A stretch of 23,481 bases of DNA from UBA7672 sp031419455 (GCA_031419455.1 JANOKS010000017.1:1-23481), one strand, 5' to 3'. Counted from the first letter of the stretch, positions 7,747-15,837 are shown. Notes: a model not told the origin generated them from the sequence alone. Program-made: numbers and translations.

Positions 7747-7953
7747 ATTTCCCGGTTAAACTAAAGCAACCGCTCGACGGCTGGCCCCCGTTCACTGGTC
7801 GTCGCCTTGCCCAACGGCCCTGCAATGACAGGTTCTGCGCCATCCCCAGCCTTGACGCACACGCGCCATTGACGCCCGCGCCTCCACAAGTGCAGATGAC
7901 CGCGACGTCAGCGCCCGCCGGGAGGCGCGTGCTGCCGGCAAGGTCGATCGATC
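7747..7953. other. Intergenic region expected to hold the gcv operon promoter
   Basis: About 200 bases separate the methyltransferase start from the first riboswitch helix. Two TTGACG hexamers (7852-7857 and 7869-7874) are the only -35-like matches. Neither has a good -10 hexamer at the right distance, so no promoter is assigned. I see no small gene here. Confidence 0.4.
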
Positions 7954-8150
7954 CCCGCGGGAGAGAGCCGGTTGAGTCCGGCCGCCGAAGGCGCAACCGC
8001 CCCGGAAACGCTCAGGCAAAAAGGGCCGCGGGAGTGACGACAACGCTGGAAAGCGCGGATTTAGTTCCGCCGCCGACGGAGTAAGCGCTTCACGACATCC
8101 TTGATGGGATGGCTGGACGTGAATCTCTCAGGCACATCCGACAGCGGGGG
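7954..8150 (+). promoter_or_regulatory. Tandem glycine riboswitch (two aptamers)
   Basis: Aptamer 1 (7954-8032) is closed by a perfect 7-bp P1, CCCGCGG with CCGCGGG. It has a P2 of GCCGG/CCGGC and the signature strings GCCGAAGGCGCAA and CTCAGGCAAAAAGG. A short linker (8033-8043) includes CGAC, which could pair with GTCG at 7943-7946 as the leader-linker P0 element. Aptamer 2 (8044-8150) is closed by CGCTG/CAGCG. It carries CTGGAAAG, GCCGACGGAGTAAGC and CTCTCAGGCAC, and has an extended P3 arm built from TTCACG/CGTGAA and CATCC/GGATG. These are the hallmarks of the glycine riboswitch family, and the position before gcvT is the classic one. The element was identified by motif and pairing, not by a covariance search. 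Confidence 0.94.
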
Positions 8151-8188
8151 CGCAATCGCGAAAACGCGGTGCTGCGCAGCTGTCGGAG
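8137..8188 (+). promoter_or_regulatory. Predicted riboswitch expression platform that can hide the gcvT ribosome-binding site
   Basis: TCCGACAGC (8137-8145) is the exact reverse complement of GCTGTCGGA (8179-8187). The second strand covers most of GGAG (8185-8188), the ribosome-binding site for the ATG at 8194. The first strand contains most of the 3' side of aptamer-2 P1 (CAGCG, 8142-8146). The two pairings exclude each other: P1 formed leaves the site free, and P1 open lets it be sequestered. This predicts a translational on-switch with glycine. Confidence 0.6.
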
Positions 8189-8193
8189 TGGTC

Positions 8194-9354
8194 ATGGCGG
8201 ACGTCTCGAACACACCCCTGAAAACGACGCCGTTGCATCCGTTGCACACGCGCCTTGGCGCGCGCATGGCCGAGTTCGGCGGCTATGACATGCCGATTCA
8301 GTACGCTGACGGCATCATGGCCGAGCATAACTGGACGCGCGCGCACGCGGGTCTGTTCGACGTCTCGCACATGGGGCCAAGCTTCCTGTCTCTGCCCGAG
8401 CTTGGCGGCGGCGAGGAAGCGCACCGGAAAGTGTCGACGCTGGTTGAAAAACTCGTGCCGTCCGATATCGCCGGCTTGGCGCCCGGCAAGGTGCAGCTCA
8501 CCGTCCTGCTCGACACGAACGGTGGCATTGTTGACGACCTGATGATCGGCCGTCCAGCCGACCCGACACGCCAGGGCATGCTCTACATTGTCGTGAACGC
8601 CGGTACGAAGGACAACGACTTCGCACTGATCCAGAAAGCAGCCGGCGGCGACGCTGAACTCAGCCGCGCGGATGACAGTGCGCTGATCGCCATTCAGGGC
8701 CCCGAGGCGGAGGCGGTTGTCGCAGGCATCCTCCCGGACGCCGTGCCGCTGACCTTCATGACATTCCGGCGGATCAAGAACACGCCTTTCGGGGACGTCA
8801 TCGCGACGCGCTGCGGCTATACAGGAGAGGATGGCTTTGAAATCCTCGTTCCCGCTGAGCATGGCGAAGCCTTCGCCAACCGGCTTCTTGAAGATTCCCG
8901 CGTGAAGCCCATCGGGCTCGGCGCACGCGATTCGCTGCGGCTTGAGGGCGGCATGTGCCTCTATGGCCATGACATCGACATTTCCAAGACGCCGGTTGCC
9001 GCCTCGCTGTCCTGGATGATCTCGAAGGCCCGCCGCGAGCGGGGCGACTTTCCCGGCGCCGACCGCATCCTGCGCGAACTCAAGGAAGGCGTGCCGTCCA
9101 AGCGCGTCGGCATCAGGCCGCTGGGCCGCGCGCCGGCGCGCGAGGGGACGGAAATCCAGAACGCAGACGGCGAGACAATCGGCGTCGTCACCTCAGGCGG
9201 CTTTGGCCCGACAGTGAACGGACCTGTGGCGCAGGGCTATGTCGACACGACTTACGCCAAGGCCGGCACGCCGCTGAAACTGATCGTGCGCGGCAAGGCG
9301 CTGGAGGCGGAAGTCGCGACGCTGCCGTTCGTGCCTGCGAAATACAAACGCTAG
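8194..9354 (+). CDS. gcvT: Glycine cleavage system T protein (aminomethyltransferase)
   Basis: GcvT takes the aminomethyl group from the lipoyl arm of GcvH and passes the one-carbon unit to tetrahydrofolate, releasing ammonia. The 386-residue product has the N-terminal folate-binding part with PLHPLHTRLGARMAEFGGYDMP, LFDVSHMG and NGGIVDDLM (catalytic Asp in the Asp114-Asp115 pair). It continues with SLRLEGGMCLYGHDID and a C-terminal barrel with TSGGFGPTVNGPVAQGYV. Length fits the family (364 in E. coli). The frame is open from a TTG at 8101, but that codon sits inside the second riboswitch aptamer. The ATG at 8194 has GGAG about six bases upstream and gives the family N-terminus, so it is chosen. 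gcvH follows after 12 bases, in the same operon. Confidence 0.97.
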   Translation: MADVSNTPLKTTPLHPLHTRLGARMAEFGGYDMPIQYADGIMAEHNWTRAHAGLFDVSHMGPSFLSLPELGGGEEAHRKVSTLVEKLVPSDIAGLAPGKVQLTVLLDTNGGIVDDLMIGRPADPTRQGMLYIVVNAGTKDNDFALIQKAAGGDAELSRADDSALIAIQGPEAEAVVAGILPDAVPLTFMTFRRIKNTPFGDVIATRCGYTGEDGFEILVPAEHGEAFANRLLEDSRVKPIGLGARDSLRLEGGMCLYGHDIDISKTPVAASLSWMISKARRERGDFPGADRILRELKEGVPSKRVGIRPLGRAPAREGTEIQNADGETIGVVTSGGFGPTVNGPVAQGYVDTTYAKAGTPLKLIVRGKALEAEVATLPFVPAKYKR

Positions 9355-9366
9355 AGGGGCTTTGAG

Positions 9367-9738
9367 ATGACCACGTATTACACCAGCGAACACGAATGGA
9401 TCAGCGTCGAGGGAGACGTCGGCACAGTCGGCATCACGAAGTTCGCCGCCGAGAAGCTGGGCGATGTCGTGTTTGTCGAGCTGCCGGACGTCGGCAAGTC
9501 GGTGAAGAAGGAATCCGACATGGCCGTGGTCGAGTCGGTGAAGGCCGCCTCGGACGTCTACGCCCCGGTCACCGGCGAAGTCACCGCCGCGAACGCCGCC
9601 ATCGTGGGCGAGCCCGCCAAGGTCAACGAGGACCCGGAAGGCGAAGGCTGGTTCGTGAAGATCAAGCTCGCCGACAAGGGCCAGCTCACCGGCTTGATGG
9701 ACAAGGCCGCCTACGACGCCTTCTGCGCCAGCCAGTGA
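9367..9738 (+). CDS. gcvH: Glycine cleavage system H protein (lipoyl carrier)
   Basis: GcvH carries the aminomethyl intermediate on a lipoylated lysine between the P, T and L proteins. The 123-residue product matches the family in length and order: YYTSEHEWI at the N-terminus, VGITKFAAEKLGDVVFVELP, then VVESVKAASDVYAP with the lipoylation lysine at Lys59, and a C-terminal GEGWFVKIK segment. The ATG lies 12 bases after gcvT and has a purine-rich stretch (GAGGGGC) upstream. Both the spacing and the function place it in the riboswitch-controlled operon. Confidence 0.98.
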   Translation: MTTYYTSEHEWISVEGDVGTVGITKFAAEKLGDVVFVELPDVGKSVKKESDMAVVESVKAASDVYAPVTGEVTAANAAIVGEPAKVNEDPEGEGWFVKIKLADKGQLTGLMDKAAYDAFCASQ

Positions 9739-9745
9739 GATAGTG

Positions 9746-10381
9746 ATGCACGCGCCCGCCCACTTCAGGATCGACGACAATGCGGAGCTGGCCGCCTTCA
9801 TCGAGGCGCGCCATTTCGCAACGCTTGTCGTCTCCGGCGAGCGCGGCCCGCTTGCGGCGCACATTCCGATGATCCTGAAGCACAACGACGCAGGGACGCC
9901 TGTCACGCTCGAAGGCCATGTGGCGCGCAACAATCCGCTCGCACTGGCCGCAGCCCTCGGCGCGCCGGCGCTGGCCATCTTCACCGGCGCGGACGCCTAT
10001 GTGACGCCGTCGCTCTACCTCTCCAAGCGCGAGCATGGAAAAGTGGTGCCGACCTGGAACTACATGGCGGTCCATGTGACGGGCGCCATCGAAACCTTCG
10101 ATGACGCCGACGCCCTGCGCGACCAGGTCAGCCAGATGACCGACACGATGGAACAACCCACGGCCGTTCCATGGAAAGTCACTGACGCGCCGGACGACTA
10201 CATCGCGAAGATGCTGAAAGCGATCATCGGCGTGCGCGTCACGATCGCGGCGATCGAAGGCATCGCCAAGCTATCCCAGAACCGGCCGGAAGGCGATCGC
10301 GCTGGCGTGCTCAATGGCTTTACCCATTCCCACGATCACGCCGCGCGGCAACTCGCGGCTGAAATGCAGAAGAAGGCGTAA
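9746..10381 (+). CDS. PaiB-like, FMN-binding split-barrel protein
   Basis: The 211-residue product matches the PaiB family, often labelled FMN-binding negative transcriptional regulator. Motifs are MHAPAHFRIDD at the start, LAAHIPM near 36-42, VPTWNYMAVHVTG at 101-113 and KLSQNRPEGDRAGV at 175-188. The fold resembles flavin-reductase-like split barrels. PaiB of Bacillus was described as a regulator, but no helix-turn-helix is evident here and an enzymatic or flavin-binding role is equally possible. It starts 7 bases after gcvH (ATG at 9746; a GTG at 9743 is in frame) and ends one base before the gcvPA start codon. It is thus embedded in the gcv operon and should share glycine control. Its link to glycine cleavage is unknown. 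Confidence 0.88.
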   Translation: MHAPAHFRIDDNAELAAFIEARHFATLVVSGERGPLAAHIPMILKHNDAGTPVTLEGHVARNNPLALAAALGAPALAIFTGADAYVTPSLYLSKREHGKVVPTWNYMAVHVTGAIETFDDADALRDQVSQMTDTMEQPTAVPWKVTDAPDDYIAKMLKAIIGVRVTIAAIEGIAKLSQNRPEGDRAGVLNGFTHSHDHAARQLAAEMQKKA

Positions 10382-10382
10382 C

Positions 10383-11729
10383 ATGCGCTACCTCCCCCTC
10401 ACCGCGGACGACCGCGCGGACATGCTGAAGGCCATCGGCGCGCAGTCTGTGGATGATTTCTATGGCGATGTGCCTGTGTCGGCGCGCCTGAAGGGGCCGG
10501 TTCCGGGCCTGCCCAATCATCAGGGCGAGCTCGAAGTCGAGCGACACATGACGAAGCTCTCGAAAAAGAACCGCGCGGCCAGCGACGGCCCGTTCTTCGT
10601 CGGCTGCGGCGCCTACAAGCACCACATCCCGGCCAGCGTGGACCACATCATCCAGCGTTCTGAATTCCTCACCACCTACACGCCCTACCAGCCCGAGATC
10701 GCGCAGGGCACCCTGCAGACCATGTTCGAATTCCAGACGCAGGTCGCGGCGTTGACCGGCATGGAGGTGGCCAACGCCTCGATGTATGACGGCTCGACCG
10801 CCTGCGCCGAAGCCGCCGTGATGGCCTGCCGCGTCACCAAGCGGAACACCGTGATCATGTCGGGCGGGCTGCACCCGCACTATGCCGACACGACGCGCAC
10901 GCTGTGCGAAGCGGCGGGCATCAAGGTGATCCAGCTCGATCCCGCCATCGATGGCGAACTTGAACTTGCGAAAGTCGTGACGGACGAGACTGCCTGCGTC
11001 ATCGGCCAGTCGCCTAACGTCTTCGGCACGCTGACCGATCTGTCGCCCGTCGCTGACGCCGCTCACGCCAAGGGTGCGCTGTTGGTGACCGTGGTCACCG
11101 AAGTGGTGTCGCTCGGCCTCGTGAAGACGCCCGGCGAGATGGGCGCGGACATCGCCGTTGGCGAGGGCCAGTCAATCGGCGTGCCGCTCGGCTTCGGCGG
11201 GCCGTATGTCGGACTCTTCACCTGCAAATCGAAATTCATGCGCCAGATGCCGGGCCGTCTGTGCGGCGAAACGGTTGACGCGGACGGCAAGCGCGGCTTC
11301 GTACTAACGCTATCAACACGCGAGCAACACATCCGCCGCGACAAGGCGACGTCCAACATCTGCACCAACAGCGGCCTCTGTATGCTTGCCTTCACCGCGC
11401 ACATGACGCTGCTGGGCGACAAGGGGCTGACGCACCTGGCGACGCTGAACCACGAGGCGGCCTGCGATCTTGCGGATGCGCTGGCGGCGGTGAAGGGCGT
11501 GAACGTGCTGACGCCGCGTTACTTCAACGAGATTGCGTTCGAGACGCCGAAGCCGGCCGACCTGGTGCTCGCGGCGCTCGAAAAGCACGATGTCATTGGC
11601 GGCGTCCGCGCTTCGCGCCTCTTTCCGGGCGCCGGTATGGACAGTGTGATCATCGCAGCGGCGACAGAGTGCTGCACCCAATCCGATATCAAAGCTTATG
11701 CCGCTGCATTGGCAGAGGTGCTGAGATGA
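10383..11729 (+). CDS. gcvPA: Glycine dehydrogenase (decarboxylating), subunit 1 of split P protein
   Basis: Together with GcvPB this forms the PLP-dependent P protein, which decarboxylates glycine and loads the remaining aminomethyl group onto GcvH. The 448-residue product is the usual size for subunit 1 and corresponds to the N-terminal half of the fused E. coli GcvP. Typical segments are RYLPLT at the start, FVGCGAYKHHIPASVDHII, TTYTPYQPEIAQGTLQ, FEFQTQVAALTGMEVANASMYDGSTA, GADIAVGEGQSIGVPLGFGGPYVG and STREQHIRRDKATSNICTNS. The PLP lysine is in subunit 2, as expected. The frame is open from 10314, but the ATG at 10383 has AGAAGG seven bases upstream and matches the family start. Its stop overlaps the next gene's ATG. 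Confidence 0.97.
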   Translation: MRYLPLTADDRADMLKAIGAQSVDDFYGDVPVSARLKGPVPGLPNHQGELEVERHMTKLSKKNRAASDGPFFVGCGAYKHHIPASVDHIIQRSEFLTTYTPYQPEIAQGTLQTMFEFQTQVAALTGMEVANASMYDGSTACAEAAVMACRVTKRNTVIMSGGLHPHYADTTRTLCEAAGIKVIQLDPAIDGELELAKVVTDETACVIGQSPNVFGTLTDLSPVADAAHAKGALLVTVVTEVVSLGLVKTPGEMGADIAVGEGQSIGVPLGFGGPYVGLFTCKSKFMRQMPGRLCGETVDADGKRGFVLTLSTREQHIRRDKATSNICTNSGLCMLAFTAHMTLLGDKGLTHLATLNHEAACDLADALAAVKGVNVLTPRYFNEIAFETPKPADLVLAALEKHDVIGGVRASRLFPGAGMDSVIIAAATECCTQSDIKAYAAALAEVLR

Positions 11730-12100
11730 CAACGATGACGCCCCATGAGTTCAACAATCAGTGGGGGAGGCTCTGCTCGAGCGGCCTTCACATCCTGATC
11801 GGCACGGGCATCGACAAGCCTCTCTCAAGCCGTGTCCAGCACTCCTTATCGCAATTGACCTTTCTCGAGAAAGAAGTCGCCAACGACAAGAGCTGGAACC
11901 TGCTCGAACGCATCAATGGCCGGACCGGCCGTGCCGTAGGGCAGCCGTGGAGCGAAATCGCGCAAGCCATTGCGAGCCTCGATGATCGCGAACTGCGAAT
12001 GCTAGCGCGCGATCTCGCCGACTTCTTTCTCGTCACCTTCGCCGAAGAGCGCGACTCCAAGCGTTCTCCGGGCGGCGGCGATCCGCTTCAAGTTTTCTGA
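11726..12100 (+). CDS. Small unknown protein encoded between gcvPA and gcvPB
   Basis: The 124-residue product starts at an ATG overlapping the gcvPA stop in an ATGA arrangement, which usually means translational coupling. It ends 15 bases before gcvPB. The sequence is soluble and mixed in charge: a possible helical region at about 33-60 (SSRVQHSLSQLTFLEKEVAN), another at 75-108 (WSEIAQAIASLDDRELRMLA), and a flexible glycine/serine-rich tail. I do not recognise a family. No signal peptide, membrane helix or metal motif is visible. The codon use looks like the flanking genes and the frame is maintained, so it is likely a real gene. Its location suggests, only by association, a role with the split P protein or control of the operon. 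Confidence 0.8.
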   Translation: MTTMTPHEFNNQWGRLCSSGLHILIGTGIDKPLSSRVQHSLSQLTFLEKEVANDKSWNLLERINGRTGRAVGQPWSEIAQAIASLDDRELRMLARDLADFFLVTFAEERDSKRSPGGGDPLQVF

Positions 12101-12115
12101 GATAGAGATCTCAAC

Positions 12116-13684
12116 ATGACCATGAACTCCACCGGCCGCCCGACATCCATCGCCGCAAATGGCAGCGCGGGAACCGACGTTACCGTCTCCGGCTCGAAGG
12201 GCCTGCTGCAGGCCGAGGGGCTGATCTTCGAGATTGGCTCGACCGACAAGACCGGCGTTGACCTCGCCAAGCCCAAGGGAACGAAGAGCCGTCTCGGCGG
12301 CGTCACGCGGGCCAAGGGTTCGGGCCTTCCGGGCCTCACCGAGCCGGAAGCCGTGCGCCATTATGTGCGCCTCAGCCAGAAGAACTACGCCATCGACCTT
12401 GGCCTCTTCCCGCTTGGCTCGTGCACGATGAAGCACAATCCGCGCCTCAACGAGAAAGTGGCGCGACTGCCGGGCTTTGCGGATGTGCACCCGATGCAGC
12501 CACAGTCCACTGTGCAGGGCGCGCTGGAGGTGATCGAGGAGCTGGCCGACTGGCTGATGAAGCTGACCAACATGCCCGCCGTCGCCATGAGCCCTAAGGC
12601 GGGCGCCCATGGCGAGCTTGCCGGCATGCTGGCCATCCGCGCCGCCCTCCACGCGAGGGGCGAACCCAACCGCAAGCGCGTGCTGGTGCCCGTCTCCGCC
12701 CATGGCACCAACCCGGCGACGGCCGCGCAGTGCGGATTCATCATCGACGAGATCAACGCCGCGCCGGACGGCCGGGTCGATCTGGAAGACCTCAAGTCCA
12801 AGCTGGTCGATTCATCCGACGTCGCCGGCATCATGCTGACCAACCCCAATACGTGCGGCCTGTTCGAGCGCGACATCAAGACGATCGCCGATCTGATCCA
12901 CGCGGCGGGCGGCTACTTCTACTGCGACGGCGCGAACTTCAACGCCATCGTCGGCCGCGTGCACCCGGGCGACCTTGGCGTCGACGCCATGCACATCAAC
13001 CTGCACAAGACCTTCTCCACGCCTCATGGCGGCGGCGGACCCGGCTCGGGCCCGACGGTGCTTTCGGAAGCCCTCGCGCCTTACGCCCCTGTGCCCTTCA
13101 TCGTGAAGACGGCAGATGGCCTGCGCTTCGTCGAGCATCATTCGGAAGCGCCGGAATCCTTTGGCCGCATGTGCGCCTTCCACGGCCAGATGGGCATGTT
13201 CACCCGCGCGCTTGCGTACATCCTCAGCCACGGCGCGGACGGCCTGCGGCAGGTGGCGGAGGATGCGGTGCTGAACGCCAACTACATCCTCGCGCGCCTG
13301 AAGCCGCTGATGTCGCCGGCGTTCGAGGGGTATTGCATGCACGAGGCGCTGTTCTCCGACGGCTTCCTGAAGGACACGGGCGTCGAGACGATCGACATCG
13401 CCAAGGGCCTCATCGACGAGGGCTATCACCCGATGACGATGTATTTCCCGCTCGTCGTCCACGGCGCCATGCTGATCGAGCCGACGGAGACGGAATCGAA
13501 AGCCGAGCTGGACCGTTTCTGCGACGCCCTCGCCTCCATCGCGCGGCGTGCGGTGCAGAAGGACCCGTCGCTGAAGACGGCGCCGCACCTCGCCCCCGCC
13601 CGCCGTCTCGACGAGACCCGCGCGGCCCGCAGCCCGCGTCTCAAATGGACTCCGGAAACGCCGACGCTGAAAGCCGCCGAGTAG
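12116..13684 (+). CDS. gcvPB: Glycine dehydrogenase (decarboxylating), subunit 2 of split P protein
   Basis: This is the PLP-bearing half of the P protein. The 522-residue product corresponds to the C-terminal half of fused GcvP. It contains LGLFPLGSCTMKHNPRLNE, HPMQPQSTVQGALEVI, SPKAGAHGELAGM, SAHGTNPATAAQCG, LTNPNTCGLFE, the cofactor-contacting YCDGANFNA (Asp271) and the PLP lysine in INLHKTFSTPHGGGGPGSGP (Lys298). The first 30 residues are polar and poorly conserved-looking, a common feature of this subunit. The ATG at 12116 is preceded by weak purine-rich sequence (GATAGAG), so the upstream small gene may help translation. It ends one base before the stop of the convergent DUF2332 gene. 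Confidence 0.97.
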   Translation: MTMNSTGRPTSIAANGSAGTDVTVSGSKGLLQAEGLIFEIGSTDKTGVDLAKPKGTKSRLGGVTRAKGSGLPGLTEPEAVRHYVRLSQKNYAIDLGLFPLGSCTMKHNPRLNEKVARLPGFADVHPMQPQSTVQGALEVIEELADWLMKLTNMPAVAMSPKAGAHGELAGMLAIRAALHARGEPNRKRVLVPVSAHGTNPATAAQCGFIIDEINAAPDGRVDLEDLKSKLVDSSDVAGIMLTNPNTCGLFERDIKTIADLIHAAGGYFYCDGANFNAIVGRVHPGDLGVDAMHINLHKTFSTPHGGGGPGSGPTVLSEALAPYAPVPFIVKTADGLRFVEHHSEAPESFGRMCAFHGQMGMFTRALAYILSHGADGLRQVAEDAVLNANYILARLKPLMSPAFEGYCMHEALFSDGFLKDTGVETIDIAKGLIDEGYHPMTMYFPLVVHGAMLIEPTETESKAELDRFCDALASIARRAVQKDPSLKTAPHLAPARRLDETRAARSPRLKWTPETPTLKAAE

Positions 13685-13685
13685 G

Positions 13686-14744
13686 TCAGTCCAGCCACGC
13701 CATCGTCCGCCCGTGGGGATCGACATCGGCCAGCGTGGCTTCGCTGCGCTGGCCGTCTTCCCATCGCGTGACATGCAGCACATAGCGCGCCGAGCCATGC
13801 GGTCCGCCGACGACGCTCTCGGGCTCGAAGCTGACGCGCGCGAGCTGCTGCGTCCCCGTTGTACGCGCGCCCGCTGCCTCGATCGCAGCGGCGATGGCCT
13901 CGCGCACGTTGCGCGGCGGGTATTGCAGGAAGACGGAGTGATAAACCACCGTCGTGCCCGCAGGCAGATCGCCCGCCAGCCGCGCCTCGATCCATGCTGC
14001 CGCGTCGGCCTTCTCGACGCGCGCGCTCGATTGCTGCGCGAGTGCAAGCGCCGCGTCCAGACGCTCAAGCCGCGACGTCTGGTCGGCCCAGATATAGGCG
14101 CGCAGGCGTAGCTGGTCGTGACTGTCGGAGGGGTCGAGCGGATTCTGGTCGCACGCTGCGCGTGAAGCGATCACAATGTCGCGCCAGCCGGGCGCGAAGC
14201 CGGTGATCAGAGTCGGCATGAACGGCCCAACCACACAGTCCCTGCCCCAAGGTGGATGCGCGTAGGCGAAGCGGTCCCAGTTGAGATTGAGCCCGGCGCT
14301 CGCCCCAAGTTCGAGCATGTGGAAGGGCTGTGGTGCGCGCTCGGCCAGCCAGAGAAACCCGCACGCCAGCCCGGTCGAGCGCGCCGTTTCATTCGTCTGC
14401 GGCGGCGAACGCATGAAGTCCCGCACCCAGCTTTCCTCGCGGCGCAGGAATTCCTCAGCCAGAGGCCAGACCCGATCCATCGACCAGTCCGAACGCGCCT
14501 GCGGATACTCCGCCGCAAGCGCTGCATCGCGACGCGCCAGAACGGCTGCATGCAAGGCGCCGGCGAGACGAAGCGAAACTGCAGCTGTGCGCGGGGAACC
14601 CGGCCACCCGTCCGTCAGTCGCGCGACGATGCCGCCCGCCTCGACATCGTCCGCCGCGCGCGCCAGCAATTGCGCCGTGAATGGCGAGCCGAAGTCGCCG
14701 CAGAATCGCGACTGGAGCCGGAACTCCTCAAGCATCGTGACCAT
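13686..14744 (-). CDS. DUF2332 domain protein
   Basis: The 352-residue product matches the DUF2332 family. It has FRLQSRFCGDFGSPFTAQLL near the N-terminus, a glycine-rich ELGASAGLNLNWDR at 145-158 resembling a SAM-binding loop, DQNPLDPSD at 199-207, LRAYIWADQ at 214-222 and a VVYHSVFLQYP strand. The ELGASAGLN loop suggests a Rossmann methyltransferase-like fold, but no reaction has been established for the family that I know of. The ATG at 14744 has AGGAG about seven bases upstream. This site overlaps the stop codon of the alcohol dehydrogenase gene 8 bases away, so the two are likely co-transcribed and coupled. Confidence 0.85.
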   Translation of the reverse strand: MVTMLEEFRLQSRFCGDFGSPFTAQLLARAADDVEAGGIVARLTDGWPGSPRTAAVSLRLAGALHAAVLARRDAALAAEYPQARSDWSMDRVWPLAEEFLRREESWVRDFMRSPPQTNETARSTGLACGFLWLAERAPQPFHMLELGASAGLNLNWDRFAYAHPPWGRDCVVGPFMPTLITGFAPGWRDIVIASRAACDQNPLDPSDSHDQLRLRAYIWADQTSRLERLDAALALAQQSSARVEKADAAAWIEARLAGDLPAGTTVVYHSVFLQYPPRNVREAIAAAIEAAGARTTGTQQLARVSFEPESVVGGPHGSARYVLHVTRWEDGQRSEATLADVDPHGRTMAWLD

Positions 14745-14752
14745 TGCGGCTC

Positions 14753-15805
14753 CTACGGCGTCACCACCACGCGCCCGATCACCTTGCCGGCGCGTAGGTC
14801 GTTCAGCGCGGCGTTGACTTCGGCCAGCGGCCGCGTCGCCACGGGCACGTCCGGTGCGCCCTTGCGGTTCACCAGGTCAAGCAGCTCCGCGATCTCGTTC
14901 AGGCTGCCGACATAGCTGCCCTGGATGGTCAGCGCCTTCATCGGGAAGAACGGCGTCGGCACCACGACGTCGCCGCCATAGAGGCCCACAACGATCACCT
15001 TGCCGCCCTTGATCGTCGCATCGACGCCCAGCTTCACGGTCGATCCCGCGCCGACGAAATCGATCACCGCCCACGCGCCGCCGCCCGTCGCCGCGCGCAC
15101 CTGGTCCAGCACATCCTTCGCCGCGCCATCGATCACGTGCGCAGCGCCAGCCTTGAGCGCCGCCTCGCGCTTGGCCGAATCGATATCGACGACGATCGCC
15201 GTCTTGCCGCCCATCTTGGCATGCAGCGCCAGCGCCATCAGGCCGACGCCACCCGCGCCAATCATTACAACCGGCTCATCGCCCAGCGTATCGCTGACCT
15301 TCTTGAGCGCGCCGTAAGCGGTGACGCCCGAACACGCCAGCGGCGCCGCCCGCTCAGGCGACAGCCCGCCAATGTCGAAGAGGTAACGCGGATGCGGCAC
15401 GAGCACATGGGTCGCAAAACCGCCGCCGCGGTGGACGCCCACGCTGCACGGCTTCACGCAAAGATTTTCCTCGCCGCGCCGGCAGACGACGCACTCACCG
15501 CATCCCATCCACGGATGGATTAGCCGCACATCGCCGATGCGAACACCCTTTGCATCTGGACCTAGAGCAACGACTTCGCCAACATTCTCGTGACCCATCG
15601 TCAGCGGCAGCGTCACGCCGCGATCCTGCAGCTTCAGCTTCTGTCCGCCGCCAATGTCGTAATAGCCGTCCCAGATGTGCAGGTCGGAGTGGCACACGCC
15701 CGCCGCGATCACGCGCAGCACGATTTCCGAACCCACGGGTGTCGGCGTCGCTCGCTCCATGCGTTGCAATGGCGCGCCGCATTCGCAGACATCATAGCTG
15801 TGCAT
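14753..15805 (-). CDS. Zinc-dependent medium-chain alcohol dehydrogenase
   Basis: The 350-residue product oxidises an alcohol or reduces an aldehyde with NAD(P). Catalytic zinc ligands are Cys38 and His72 (in GHENVG, with Glu73) and probably Cys158. Structural zinc cysteines are 102, 105, 108 and 116 (CGECVVCRRGEENLC). The Rossmann motif GAGGVG is at 183-188, and Asp207 at the end of the next strand favours NAD over NADP. The substrate is unknown. The frame is open to 15946, but the extra 47 residues are translated from the palindromic repeat upstream. The ATG at 15805 has GGAGG five bases before it and begins MHSYDV, matching the family start. The DUF2332 gene follows after 8 bases. Confidence 0.93.
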   Translation of the reverse strand: MHSYDVCECGAPLQRMERATPTPVGSEIVLRVIAAGVCHSDLHIWDGYYDIGGGQKLKLQDRGVTLPLTMGHENVGEVVALGPDAKGVRIGDVRLIHPWMGCGECVVCRRGEENLCVKPCSVGVHRGGGFATHVLVPHPRYLFDIGGLSPERAAPLACSGVTAYGALKKVSDTLGDEPVVMIGAGGVGLMALALHAKMGGKTAIVVDIDSAKREAALKAGAAHVIDGAAKDVLDQVRAATGGGAWAVIDFVGAGSTVKLGVDATIKGGKVIVVGLYGGDVVVPTPFFPMKALTIQGSYVGSLNEIAELLDLVNRKGAPDVPVATRPLAEVNAALNDLRAGKVIGRVVVTP

Positions 15806-15837
15806 GAGGACCTCCTGTGTTGCGGAATACGCTAGCC

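Noticed and set aside
12730..13785. A 351-residue + strand frame overlapping gcvPB
   Set aside because: Extremely Arg/Gly/Pro-rich shadow of gcvPB in another frame; no start signal.
12812..14068. A 418-residue - strand frame spanning gcvPB and part of the DUF2332 gene
   Set aside because: Shadow frame in high-GC coding sequence; both underlying genes have clear family motifs in other frames.
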